Source: Rhyacophila brunnea (Eukaryota > Arthropoda > Insecta > Trichoptera > Rhyacophilidae). From it: DNA of 64,000 nucleotides. Shown in pieces: positions 45,964-57,575 of the stretch (positions are counted from its first letter, which is position 1; each line of letters opens with the position of its first letter). The position numbers and the translations under genes were made by a program. Location: NCBI GenBank assembly GCA_022495005.1, contig JAGYXB010002075.1, forward strand, positions 62,001 through 126,000, in the 5' to 3' direction. The notes under the pieces were generated by a model. The model was given only the letters and a program-made list of their open reading frames with translations, did not search any database and had not been told where the DNA came from.

Positions 45964-46463
45964 ATGATCAAGTTTAGTACCTACTATGGAATTACTGAAT
46001 GTTCTATCATTTTAAAAATTTTAATTGAACTTCGATTGAAGAGATAGGTACATTGCGTGATATAAAAAGACTTATGAAATCGATGTGTCTTTATAATAAA
46101 ATATCTGTGTGGCCAAAATAACCAATTATTAATTTCATTTTACCGTTATAATTGGAGAGATATTCTAAATTATAGGCGTTTCCGTTAAAACAAAGTAGCC
46201 ACAGTCTCTATAATGATAATTACTATTATTAGTTACCTTGCAATTTCGTCTAGCATAGAATTAAAAATAATACAAGAAAACCCAGTTTTTTTCTCGCTGT
46301 GCCTATTGAAAATTACCCACTATAGTGTCAGATATTAAAATCATTATGGTGAATTAATCTGGAGAGTTTTTTTTGTTAACAAGACAACGATTTTAGTTCG
46401 TGAATCGCTAATGGAACAGGGAAATAAAACATTTAATATAATGTAATAAATCATTGAAGGCAC
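45964..46463. other. AT-rich intergenic sequence
   Basis: No gene or repeat recognised. Confidence 0.45.
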
Positions 46464-47314
46464 ATTGAAGTTAAATGCCCTCCATGCAAACCCGCCCCGC
46501 ACCACACTCGGTCTTAATCGAGCGTATCGTGGGACCCTACAATTGGTGATATGAAGCATCTAAAACAATTAGTCTGGAAGTGTCCTGGGAGAAGATGCCC
46601 AAGACTTAGGTTGCTACGCTCAAAGTGAGCTCTGACTGAGTTTAATGAGTTTATTTTAATGAAACTGCCAGGAAGAGAAAACCACGTGGAAGGCACAGAT
46701 GAAGTTTATACTACATTATTATGAAGAATATCAATAGTATGTAGAATAGCACCTGTTTCTATCCAGATTTCCATTTTGATCAGTGAATAAATAGAGCATT
46801 GAGTATATTACCAGCTTTAAATATAAAAAAATGAAGACGTGTACCTATTACAGAGGATGGTTACCCAAATGAAAATGCCAGGATCATAATTTAAATCAAC
46901 GTGGACTATCTAAAATCAACTGCTATCTGGATCTATGCACGCGTACATGAAAATGGTTTAGGGGTCCATTGTTAAAAAATATTCATAATATTTTTTAAAT
47001 AATTTTTAATGCGCCGGCGGTATGGTGCGAGGTTAACAAAATCTTGTCCTTTTTACTCCTTATAGCTTCTCGTCACATCAACTGTAGAATAACATATTTT
47101 CTACATACATCTCCCATACTCAATGACTTCGTACCGACAGTCTAGCGTAAAACATTTGGCCTCAGTCTTGGGTAACTGCTCCTGAGACATTCCCAGTCAT
47201 AAAAAAAATGATGCTTCACACCAAACATAAGGCCCCCTTATACGCCCGATTAAGACCAAGTATGGTGCGGAGCGGGTGTAGTTTGCTGAGGCCATTAACT
47301 TCAATATCCTCAGT
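46464..47314. mobile_element. Diverged inverted-repeat element of about 850 bp
   Basis: The left arm 46464-46560 (ATTGAAGTTAAATGCC ... GGTCTTAATCGAGCG ... GAAGCATC) and right arm 47210-47314 are reverse complements at moderate identity. The middle includes a short coding-like trace on the plus strand near 46670-46695 (GRRKPRGR) like the end of a LINE protein. No exact termini or target duplication. Confidence 0.5.
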
Positions 47315-47884
47315 CATACGGTTTTGATGAAGAATCACAACAAGTAATATTCCATTTACTTACATAATTTGTACTTTTATCATTTCTGGGGGAGGCCCGG
47401 ACAGAAACAAAATAATGAGCTTTAAGTGTGAAATATCAATTAAGATAATAATATCATCGTATTAATAAAAATAAGTGTCATATTATTAATTTAAAACAAA
47501 GTAATGATTATTTTATAACGTGTTGCCAAATTTAATGTGTGTGTTTAGTTCCCCTGTTACACTATCATTTGATATAAAATATTCAATAAAAGGCAATGTG
47601 AAATTAAATCAATTTTTAAAATAATTATTAAACAACTTTCTATTTTTTTTCATCCTTCGTGAATAGCAGAGCAATTTTTTGGAGGTTTATTAATCGTCAG
47701 ATCAAAGTTTTGCATCAAAATCATCTCATAATATGATACAGTATGGTTACACATAGACACATCAACGACATTACTAAAACACCAAACATGCAATGACCTA
47801 TTTTGTATAATTATAGCCGATCAGATATCAGTATTATTTTTTTTGTAGTATAATCACAATATGGAGATATCATGTCATAAAGTG
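47315..47884. other. Intergenic; related to 34946-35000 at its start
   Basis: 47343-47398 shares AAGTAATATTCCATTTACTT and the following bases with 34946-35000. The rest is AT-rich and unremarkable. Confidence 0.35.
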
Positions 47885-48240
47885 GTCGCAGCCATGACCT
47901 ATTTTGGGTGAAAGCTGTTTTCTCATGTCAGGCTCACCATGCACCAATAGCGAGGGCTGTGCGGTTGGTCAATGCACTCCCTAGAGATGTATATATTTTT
48001 GGCGATCCATTATATATTCTGTTTTTTTAATTCTATTTTTTTGTATTTTTTTTTGAATTATTGTTGTATTTTTATTTTATTTCTTTTGTATAAAACTATT
48101 CTTTGCTTTGTTTTTTTTCTCTACCTTGTTTTTCTCTAACTGATTACTAGTAATTTTTATTCTAAATGTAATGTTGTGAATGTCTTGAATTATTAATTTG
48201 TTATGTGTACTCAACGTGTCTTTTTTAAATAAATAAATAA
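47885..48240 (+). mobile_element. LINE 3' end with (TAAA)n tail
   Basis: The plus strand at about 47909-48028 reads FSCQAHHAPIARAVRLVNAL then PRDVYIFGDPL and a stop. The R-x-x-R-x-V-N-x-L-P-x-D-x-D/Y-I-F ending is common at the C-termini of CR1/jockey-like ORF2 proteins. A T-rich 3' untranslated part ends in (AAAT)n at 48226-48243. The 5' portion is missing. Confidence 0.5.
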
Positions 48241-48369
48241 ATAAAATAATGTTGAGTTAATAATAAGTGAACCCGAGAGTATAACTTTGAAAATTAATTA
48301 AAAATCATTCTATTTCACTCATTCAATTGAAAATTCATTTAATGATATTTGAAATTAGTATATTTTAAG

Positions 48370-48577
48370 CCCACGATAGGCAAGTGGCTTAAACGTCGGC
48401 ATATAATGCCGTGGATCCAAGGTTTTGAATTCTGGGTCTGGCAAAAACAGATATTGTTTTTCAATTTGACCTAATAGGTTGGGCAAGTGGCTAACACCCA
48501 TTTCTCGTAAAAAGAAAAATCTGTTATTACAAACTTTCACTCGGCCGAGGTCCATACGATCTTATTAAGATCGGACA
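48370..48577 (+). mobile_element. Diverged SINE (family 1)
   Basis: The head (CCCACGATAGGCAAGTGGC) is degenerate and the B-box is degraded (GGTTTTGAATTCTGGG). The body segments GACCTAATAGGTTGGGCAAG and GATCTTATTAAGATCGGACA are clear. Confidence 0.7.
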
Positions 48578-49083
48578 ATATTAATTGTCTCTCAACGAAA
48601 ACAGTGATATAAATTGATTTGTTGCGAAGAATTTATGTATCATATAATTCAGAGAAGTTTTGGAAGCTAAATCTTATCATTATGTTGACTTAAAACAGGA
48701 AAGATGTATATGCCGTTATAATCTCCTGTCTTTTGCATTATATAAATCAACATTATTCATGATCACACAATATATTAATTATGTTAATACCCTAGATTTG
48801 AATCTAATTATTGTAAAGTCTTTATTTTTAAATTCAGAATAAAGCCGCATTTAAATTGATAATGAGAATATGTGCATGATTATGGCACTTTTTAAAAATA
48901 ATCTTGTGCATAATATAATTATTGCATTTAACATTAACTGAATAGTAGGTGTATGTTATTGGTCTAGAATTTGTACGGTGAACGATAGAAAACTGTACGT
49001 CATGATTTCGATTTTTACAATCAGATCTGACAAATCACAACAAAATTTAAATAAACTATATTAAGTTCTATTTTTTCTTCATT
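48578..49083. other. AT-rich sequence
   Basis: No gene or repeat recognised. Confidence 0.45.
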
Positions 49084-49304
49084 TGACCATGTCCAATCCT
49101 AATAGAATCATATGGGCCTCCACAGGGTGGAGGTTTGTATTAACAGATCTGGTTTTTACGAGAAATGGATGTCACCCACTTGCTCAACCTATTAGGTCCA
49201 TACTCTGACTCATACACAAATTGAAAAACAATACGACGCCTACTTTCCAGACTCATGATTCCAACCTGGAACCCACGACGCTTAAGCCGCGTGCCCATCG
49301 TGGG
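49084..49304 (-). mobile_element. SINE (family 1), minus orientation
   Basis: The reverse complement carries the full family layout: a CCCACGATGGGC-type head, the body with CCTAATAGGTTGAGCAAG, CCTCCACCCTGTGGAGGC-like hairpin sequence and GGACATGGTC. It ends 40 bp before the candidate exon at 49344. Confidence 0.8.
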
Positions 49305-49343
49305 TGGTAAGTAGTACAAAATTATTTTTTAATTTATTTACAG

Positions 49344-49450
49344 GAGATCGAGATTACAACCCTCGCTTATCCCAAAAACAACCATGCGGAAATTACATTT
49401 TGAATCCAATGCCTACTAGCTCGGTGGAAGGACTACTTACCTCTTTTCAG
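49344..49450 (+). CDS. Candidate internal exon of an unidentified host gene
   Basis: A 107-bp segment with higher GC than its flanks, preceded by a pyrimidine-rich TTTAATTTATTTACAG and followed by CAG/GTATTT. Its open frame gives [x]DRDYNPRLSQKQPCGNYIL and then NPMPTSSVEGLLTSFQ. The acceptor is in phase 1 and the donor in phase 0. The frame stays open beyond the donor to 49633, so a longer exon is possible. That continuation (VFIINRDGRVIILTGVG, then EAQYALLKSVNFK) also looks partly coding-like. I do not recognise the protein, and no partner exon was found, so it could belong to a gene with very long introns or be a relic. Confidence 0.4.
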
Positions 49451-52400
49451 GTATTTATAATTAATAGGGATGGGAGAGTAATTATATTAACCGGTGTTGG
49501 TGAAGCCCAATACGCTTTGCTAAAAAGCGTGAATTTCAAACAAAAATCAAAGTTGATTTTCTTTTGTGAATTAATCACGACTATAATAATAATATATCGG
49601 TTCACATGTCTTACTAATATTGAATATATTTGATAAATTTTCTATTGTTTGTAATTGTTTAATTAAGTTTGAAATTGACTCATAGTTTTAGGGATATGGC
49701 AACATTTTGCGTTTTGTATTTGCCATAATGTATTTTACAATGATTTAATATATTTTATGTTTACATTGAAAGATTCCGATCGTTATATACATATGTAGTA
49801 CCCGGGCCCTTAAGCATTAAAAAAATCAACATTTTTTCTGCTATTAACTAAATTTATATAATCGAAAGCACAATGATAATTAGCAAACATCTGAGTTACA
49901 GTGCTAACACAAAAGGTAGCTGACTTTTTTCTTTTTCTATTATTTAATGAATTTCATCGCTGTCGGTGGTTTTCAACGACTAATTCTATAAGTCGTTAAA
50001 CACTCTACGTTTGAACCTTTCTTTTTTCGCTGCCAACAAAAAATAGTTTAAACACAGTAATGGTTCTTACATGCTTAGAGCGTTTAAAATTTTCTACACG
50101 AAGGCATGCAAGCAAGTAAGTAAATTAAATAATAGTAGATTAAATTTGGTGTTTAAAAGCATATCAATCACGAGAGAATATAATATCTGTCAGCGCATTT
50201 AGCAAAACGATGTTAATACTAATCTGTTACATAATTCTAGTTATTTTTTTCTTGTTTTTGTATGTATTTACTAAATAAGTAAAACATAACAATATATACT
50301 TCATGACATAACATAAATTTTACGCTGAAAATATCATTGAGTTCTTTTTATGTAATGATTTATGTGCATTGTTTTTAGATCAGGCGTATCCTCATGAGGT
50401 TCAGTCTTGATAGGATCTAGTAAAACTACCCATAAAATTAACGACAATCAAATAATATAGAAATCATCTCTATCTTCACTGTGAAGTCTTTTTTATTCGT
50501 ATTATTACTTCTATACAACACCTACGTTTTTGTAAACAACTATTTTAAAGGTTGAAGCACACAAATTAATAGTGTTAAGTTAAATTAGAATATATTGAGA
50601 AACAAAGTCAAATATTCCACTATTTTATCGTTTTTTTTTGAAATTTTTATTGTATAGTAAATAATACTAAAAAATAAATGAAGGTTTATTACTAAGAATT
50701 CATTGAAAAAAATCTAACTGAAGAATTTTATACCATTTATTTATTATAGCAAAAACCTTAAATGGAGATAGTTAGGACATATCAAGTAACGTTATATTTA
50801 AGGTAGCAGTGGCAAATCTTTGATATATAAAAGAATATTAAAATTGTGATCATAATCCTTACTCAAGAGAACCAACGATGTGTTCCGCCTAGTGGAAAAT
50901 CGTTTCTGAAGGAAATTGATTGCTAATAATTATTATTAACTATTTTTTTTTAATCCCTATTATTACCGTATTGTTAAAGAATAAAAAGAATCACCGCCCT
51001 CACGAAAGAAAGTGGAATTACCTAAAAAAATTTAATTAAAAATTATCTTAAATACCATCACCTTGGGTCGTAAAGGATTTTCCGGGATTTTTTAAATTCG
51101 GTCTCATAGGCCTTGACTGAATTTATTTCAGTAGTAATTGAATAATATCCTAGTAAACACGGAAAATCCATGAACGCATTTAGAAAAAAATAACTAACCT
51201 ATGCTGACTAACACCGACAGAACTGTCTGCCTTCAGCAAACGGCCTCTCTAGAGTACAAAAAGACCAGATCATCACCCTCCCGTATATTAGTCAGCTGAT
51301 CTTGAATAAGTAAGTGACCTTCCTCCTAGCTACCATTCAAATACAATGAAAATATTCACTGATTATAATAATATTAATTAAGAAGTATTAATTGTATTAA
51401 TATTAAAATCAGTCGACGTGGCGTGACATGCAGGTCGATTCGTATTGGATGAGAGACCTTGTACGATGTGTTTGGTCAGCCTATCGGCCCTTCAAGGTTG
51501 AAATCGACAGGAAGCAAACAGGAGAAAGAAAGAAAAATAGGCAGTAGGAGAAATTCGTTCAAGCGGGATGACGTTTAAGGACGCGAGCAAATGTTTAAGT
51601 TGAGATTTAAAGATAATATTATAAGATAAAGCCATTATATTTAAATTAATTTATTGTAATATGTGGCTGTAAGAGACTAAGTGAATAATATATCAGTTGA
51701 AAGTACACTATGAATTATTTTTTGTGGACCCTTTTCTACTCCCGGCCGAGTTAAGTGAAAAAGTTTTAAAATAAATGTGGATGAAATATATGGAAGTAGC
51801 ATGACCTACACTAATCTAACATAACCTACCGATATTTTTCTGCACTTGACACTACATATTATTGCAATGATTTAATGAGGTAATTTTATGACTACCAATA
51901 GAAGTGTCATAAAAAAACTTTCTCCTATCGAGATGCTCTTCAAAGTTTATAGATAATGATAACTTGGTATTCGGTATCTAATGCTGTATTCGCTATCTAA
52001 AACCTTTAAAAATATCAAAGCTTTCTGACTTCCGCGATTAGTGTCATATGCGATATGTTTAATTCATTAAATTTTCTTTTCATAGCATTAAATCCGGTTA
52101 TACAAACAAAACCACTGAACTAATAAATCTTTCAATTGTAAAAGCCTAATCGCTCGATACAATGAACATGATTGAATACTTGTTGATCCAGTCTCGTAAC
52201 ATTTTGCTTCTTGATTTTTACAAAATGCCACCAACAGCCAATTGTTAATGTTTACAAATTCAATTATACGAAGCCTCACTAAAGAAAGTTCTGTGTAAGT
52301 CTAGTAGATAGAAGGCATTAAGTGTTCGATACAGAAAAGCGACTGCTACAAAGTGATTGATGGTATTATTATGAAATGTACATTTCATATGTATAATGGA

Positions 52401-53067
52401 CACAATATGTAAAAACAGGTTGCTCACATTTCAATTTGTTTAAAATTAACAGAGTAAACAGACATGACGTATCTTTTGAATAGACATATCTATTCATTAG
52501 ATATACAAGTATTAATTATTGTAGTAAGAAATCTATGTTTGAAATAATTTAAAAAACAATAAGTTACATGGACGATGCTACATGATATTCGAAATAGGAA
52601 CACCAACTAAATTAACTCCCCTTTGGAGACTTTCAAAAGGCATTCTTACATTTTGGGGATCTAGTCTGCTGAGGAGAAGAGCAAGGGGTAGGTTTGAAAA
52701 ATTGCGAGGTTTTTTGTCGGACTCGGCTATCTAACGGTACGCGCTTGGGGTCTGGGGCGACCTTGGAAGCTAGCAGGTATGGTATGCGTTTGGTTTGAAT
52801 GGGCGCTGAGGAAGCCTGTTTGTTTCGCAAAGTATTTATTTTTTTGTTGAAAGGCAGGGCTAGTTAACTTTTGTCAGGGATATTTTAATATTGAGGTTAA
52901 ATTCCTGATATGGCATTAGAGACCTTTTTATGGAGAAGGGTTTCATTTGGTAATAATGTATATGCCTAAACTGTCAAAAAGCGATATGTTTTAACAGCAC
53001 TTCTCTTAGTTGTGTTAAATTTTTGTTGAAATTTTGACAGTTTTGACGGTTTTGACAGTCTTAGTAA
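49451..53067. other. Long AT-rich region with two GC-richer patches
   Basis: The patch 51410-51600 is more balanced in composition. The patch 52620-52850 has a 65-codon Pro/Lys/Ser-rich minus-strand frame (52633-52830) of the kind seen in decayed retroelement ORF1 proteins. Neither can be named. If 49344-49450 is a real exon, part of this region is intron. Confidence 0.35.
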
Positions 53068-53150
53068 GAATTATAATACCTTAATTCATAAATATGATAA
53101 ACTACCTCGATAGCCACCGACAGCAGCCTTGTGCTGCACTCGTGGTCTTA
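53068..53150 (+). repeat. Fragment related to the element at 7901-8212
   Basis: AATTATAATACCTTAATTC, ATAAATATGATAAACTACC, CGATAGCC and CTGCACTC occur in the same order as in one arm of the 7901-8212 element and its flank, with an insertion between the last two blocks. Confidence 0.4.
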
Positions 53151-53309
53151 TAAAAAGCAGTTAGATGAAACGCGGACACAAATTAAAATTATTTTTTATA
53201 TGAATATCGTTGTTACTGTACAAATTTATCAATAGAGCAAACATTTTACCTAGTCCTATATTCCGAGAAGTCTTAAAAAAGTCCCATCCCTAGCCTTAAT
53301 AAGTTATTG

Positions 53310-53480
53310 TAAGGTAGAGAATGAACCCACCATTAGTGGTGCTAATTACAAGGTAAATAGCTGTTTTTAATCAAATTGCTTCAGACTTTGGTATTTTCCT
53401 CTTTTGTACGGGTTATTTTAGATAGTATTCATTTTATACATTCTTATAATAAGCTCATTTGGTGTACTTTTAGTTACTTT
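53310..53480 (+). repeat. Interspersed repeat family Y, copy 3 (diverged)
   Basis: Blocks CAAATTGCTTCAGACTTTGG, then TTCATTTTATACATTCTTA and GCTCATTTGG follow the order of 17221-17590 and 20866-21120 at lower identity. Confidence 0.35.
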
Positions 53481-54397
53481 GTTATGATATTTTTATTTAT
53501 CCATCTAAAGAGTCCCATGTTACCCATTTTATGATGTCCACATTGTGATTCGTGAGAAGAATATAAGGGAGGGTTTTAAAAAATGTGACGTCACAAGGCC
53601 AACAAAATATTCCGTTAAAGTAGTTAATTTAAACAGGGGGATGAATAAATAAATAAATGTAACTCAGTGTGTGATATTGAGGGGGAGGAAGCTAAATATA
53701 ATGTGATCGCATCTGTGGACATCCCCTTATTACGCTGTTTATTTACAATTTATAATTTGTAGTTAATTGCAGGTAAAATCAATAAATTAGAATTTAAATG
53801 ATTGCCTTTTTTTGTGTGTTTATAGTGTGTTCTTTCTTCAGCTTTCTTCCTATTTTTTTCATGCTTGTTGAAGCGTCTATTATTAATACCATTGTGGTAA
53901 ATGAAATCATTAAGAGGCTATGATTGAAAACTGCATAGCTTCCGTTCTTTCAAAAATATCTAATGTCCGGTCTAAGCAAAACAAGTCTCAATTTAGAGAT
54001 CGATTAGCATCTTTTTTTTTTGTTAAAACAACGTTTGTCGTCATCTAATTATTAAATTTTGTAAAGACATATTTTATATTTAGGCAACGTCCACATTCAT
54101 ACGCATAGCAGTATACTTTTATCTATTGGGAATAGGCTCTGCAACGACTAAAAAAACGTCCAGAAACATACCTAAGCGATAACTTCAAATAAAAATTGTA
54201 GTATACAGCTAGATATCAATAAATTTATAATAATCAATGTTTATATTATTTGTTCAAAGTTTTTGAAAAACATAAAACGCATTCTTGAAGACGTTAATAA
54301 TTTTATTTCTCATAGTGTAGTATAAAAATATATTTGACAGCCAGACGTAGTATAGATGAATATTATTATTTTTTGGACATGTATGTTTAATTAGGCA
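53481..54397. other. AT-rich intergenic sequence
   Basis: No gene or repeat recognised. Confidence 0.45.
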
Positions 54398-54901
54398 ATC
54401 GTAGTAGATTTTTTGGTTTTCACCGTGTGTCCTTCCTTCTTTAATTAACGTTTCGGGCTCGTTGCAGAGGCTATTATCAAGAGATGATATCGACCGTGTT
54501 TAGGAAAAAGGGCGTAAACCTAGGTAATTGGCACATACATTGGGTGCATGATAATTTGGTGTAATATCTTTTTGATCTAACAATAATTAAAGAAGTTATT
54601 ACAGAAAAATTATTAAAATTAAGCGTTAATGCTTTTTTCCTTAAATTAAAACCTAAATGTACATAATAATTTGGCATTTGCGGCTTACTTCCTTTTTACA
54701 GAACGTGTATTTAGTTGTAGACATTGTTATTATCTAATAAAAGCACTTTTCGAAAAATCGAGGGTTATGCCATTTTTCCTAAACTCGATATTATGTTGTA
54801 TGATGAACATGTAGTGTAGGTATATGAATGTAAACGTTGCTCTAAGAATGTCAAAAAGAAGATGAAGGACACACGGTGGAAACCCAAAAATCTACTACGA
54901 T
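54398..54901. mobile_element. Terminal-inverted-repeat element of 504 bp
   Basis: The left end ATCGTAGTAGATTTTTTGG, continuing through CACCGTGTGTCCTTC, pairs with the right end (54858-54901) as reverse complements over about 42 bp with few mismatches. The interior is noncoding. Target duplication not clear, so the superfamily is open. Confidence 0.7.
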
Positions 54902-55589
54902 AAAAAACAACCGTAAAAGCCTCAAACATTATTTAATTAGGGAATGTTTGCTGCACATTAATTAATCGAGAATTTATTATAAGCCTATGAATATTTTATA
55001 AAAAAATACAAAGAATATTTTAGAGAAAATAAGTTATTTATGGCAATATTCCGTGACAGATAAAAATCTATATGTTTTTTATTATAGAGTAGTTAGTTAA
55101 AAATATATAACAAAAACCAATCATAATCGTATTTAAAATTGATCACCTGTAACATAGAATTTAATTTGAATTGTATATACAATAACATTATTGATGTGTA
55201 CGGATTTTTTTTTTGTTCATTATCGTATACGACTCTACACTTTTCTTAGCACCTTCTAAAATTTCTATCGATAAATCATTACAAGAGTGTACTATACGTA
55301 ATAATATACACTACGGCTAGAATTAGAGCGGTAAGCATTCATTGATCGCCGGATAAAGAAAAAGTAATTAGGAGAAACGTCATATTATTTTATTTATTTA
55401 TGTATTTACAATCTGCAACTTGATAATATCTTAAAACAGCCAAATTATGATAATCTTTGCACAGTAAATATTTAATGCGAAATAGTTGGCACCTGGAATT
55501 TACTTTCAGTAGAGGTATTAAAAAAATCGTGGCATATCTACTATCAGCATTGTTTAATTATTAATTAAAGATGACACATATTTTAATAT
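54902..55589. other. AT-rich intergenic sequence
   Basis: No gene or repeat recognised. Confidence 0.5.
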
Positions 55590-55597
55590 ACGTTAGT

Positions 55598-56157
55598 TAG
55601 TGACGTCCCGTGGGGGTAGGCAGATTGAGCGTCGCTTGGGAGCGGCAGTTACTCGAAGGGCGGCAAATCGAGGAGAATCATTTCGTATATTATATAGAAA
55701 TAGCTACCTAAACTTAGTAATAACAAAAATATCTTTCCATTAAAAAAATCAGCGGTACGGTTCGGTTATGAGGAATACAGCGGAAAACACATTTTTAAAA
55801 TAGCCGATAAACTGGATTATTTGTTAGGTTAACCTAACCTAACCCAACCTAACCTAACCTAAACTAACCCAAACTAACAAATAATCCAGTATATCGAGTA
55901 TTTTCAAAGTGTGTTTTCCGCTGTATTCTTCATAACCAAACAGTACCAATTCAGCTCATTGGGTTGGAAACAAAATGTATTAAGTAACATAAAATGTTTA
56001 ACATGACTGTATTTTTTGTCGAGTTCGCCATTTCTAGTTTACTTCCGTTGCCCTTCGACGTCCATAGTGACCAGTAACGACACATGCACGGGTGATAAAA
56101 AACAGAGCGGCATTTTGGCCCTGCCCAGAGGCGGCATTTTGTCTAGGGACGTCACTG
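55598..56157. mobile_element. hAT-like element with 8-bp target duplication
   Basis: The termini TAGTGACGTCCC and GGGACGTCACTG are inverted repeats flanked by a perfect 8-bp duplication ACGTTAGT (55590-55597 and 56158-56165). The terminus and duplication length are diagnostic for hAT. At 560 bp it has no transposase. It contains a palindromic element (55754-55947) with a telomere-like loop. Confidence 0.85.
55754..55947. repeat. Palindrome with (AACCT)n telomere-like loop
   Basis: The left arm 55754-55826 and right arm 55874-55947 are reverse complements with several mismatches (shared core GAATACAGCGGAAAACACA). The loop is made of AACCT pentamers: 55831-55860 holds five AACCT and one AACCC, followed by AAACT/AACCC variants to 55875. 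(TTAGG)n is the usual insect telomere unit. It lies inside the hAT-like element 55598-56157. Confidence 0.8.
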
Positions 56158-56165
56158 ACGTTAGT

Positions 56166-57189
56166 GCGTCTACTTTATAGTCAAAGCCGGATTTATCATA
56201 TTACTACAATGACTAATAAACTATTATTTATTCAACGAATAATTTACAAGATTTAAGAATGCAACAATTTTTTATTGAACATACAATGCTTTAGAGAGTA
56301 TTTTACAAACCACTAGTTAACTTCGTCGCAATTAGACGAGTACCTTAGTGAAACGGCAAATAATTTTCAACTGTATGTGGAACGAAATTTCGGCCGCGTT
56401 GCCATTCGGAGATCGATAGACGACCTGTTTGCACGTCAAATTTGTTTTGTGATGGCGTCGGAGGAATATATTCTTAAACGTTCCGGATGTAGGTACGAGT
56501 ACCTACTTGAAAAAGAAAACATGTCAATGAATTAATATTATTACGAATATAATAATAAACCTAACATAAAAAGGACGCATGATGAATTTTTATGACAAAT
56601 TTTATTTCGCTCGGCTCGCGTCATTTGCACAATCCGCGCATCACCTAGTCGCGATCTTTTTAGACCATGCCACAGCTGAGTTATAGCCTTAATAATTTAT
56701 TATTGATTTCTAATGCAGCGGGAAGGACCTGGATTTACCAAATCTAGAAGGTATCAATGACTTTTGCATTTACTCCTTGGACCCCCGAACTTTTATGGAT
56801 ATACACCTCATACCCAGACACTCCAGAATTTGAGTCTCTAGTCATGAATATCCGGTCCGCAGTTATAACTACGGGTACGCATGGCATAACGATTATAATT
56901 ATTGTTAACGTTTGTTAGTGTCAGCTTGTATCAGCTCGTGTCGTCCGCGCTGTCTTGTCTTTTAGAGATGCCGTCTCGGAATATTAAAGCAAATATGATT
57001 ACACTAATTTGTGAGTACTACGGGTCTTCTACTGACACGGGTCTTTCGTTCCGTAAAATGTCGTGAAAAGAAAGACCCTTCGATAAGGCTGTTTCGATAG
57101 GCAAAACATAGTTTTGACGAAGATGAAGAAGTATTATTAATCAAAGAGTGGGTCAAAACCCAAAAATCCGCCCCCTTTATGTGCGCGCT
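56166..57189. other. Intergenic; GC-richer block 56330-57180
   Basis: The composition is close to coding between about 56330 and 57180. Short coding-like runs occur on the plus strand: MASEEYILKRSGCRYEYLLE from 56452, and MPSRNIKANMITLICEY from 56968. Neither extends far and no family is recognised. Remnants of one or more transposons are likely. Confidence 0.3.
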
Positions 57190-57575
57190 TGATTATAATG
57201 TATTAATTGGTATGAAGAAGTGCATGCTGGGCATAACACGAAAGGAAAAAAAGAGGAATGAGTGGATAAGGAAGCAAACAAGGGTTTGCGATGTAATAGA
57301 GTTTATTAAAAGCCTTAAATGGAGATGGGCTGGACACATAGCTTGAAGAAGAGACAATCGTTGGACAAATCTAGTCATCCAGTGGTAACCAAGAAGTACA
57401 AAACGTCCGCAAGGTAGACCTAGAGGCCGCTGGATCGATGGAATGATAAAGTTCTGCGGAAGTACGTGGCAACGCAATTCACAGGACCAAGAGAAGTGGA
57501 AGCAGCTTGAAGAGGCCTTCATCCAGCAGTGGATAGATTCAGGCTGATGATTATGATGATGATGATGATGATATT
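57190..57575 (+). mobile_element. RTE-like LINE 3' end, 5'-truncated, (ATG)n tail
   Basis: The plus strand reads MKKCMLGITRKEKKRNEWIR, KQTRVCDVIEFIKSLKWRWA, then GHIA, DNRWT, RGRWIDGMIKFCGSTWQ and EEAFIQQWIDSG, then a stop and an (ATG)n tail at 57547-57572. These segments are the standard C-terminal end of an RTE ORF. A few stops interrupt it (one directly after GHIA). It is the best preserved of the three copies of this family. The 109-codon minus-strand frame across it is antisense. Confidence 0.85.

Noticed and set aside
45811..46047. 78-codon open frame
   Set aside because: It begins inside one arm of the 306-bp palindrome and has no protein-like character.
57193..57522. 109-codon minus-strand open frame
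   Set aside because: Antisense to the RTE-like C-terminus on the plus strand.
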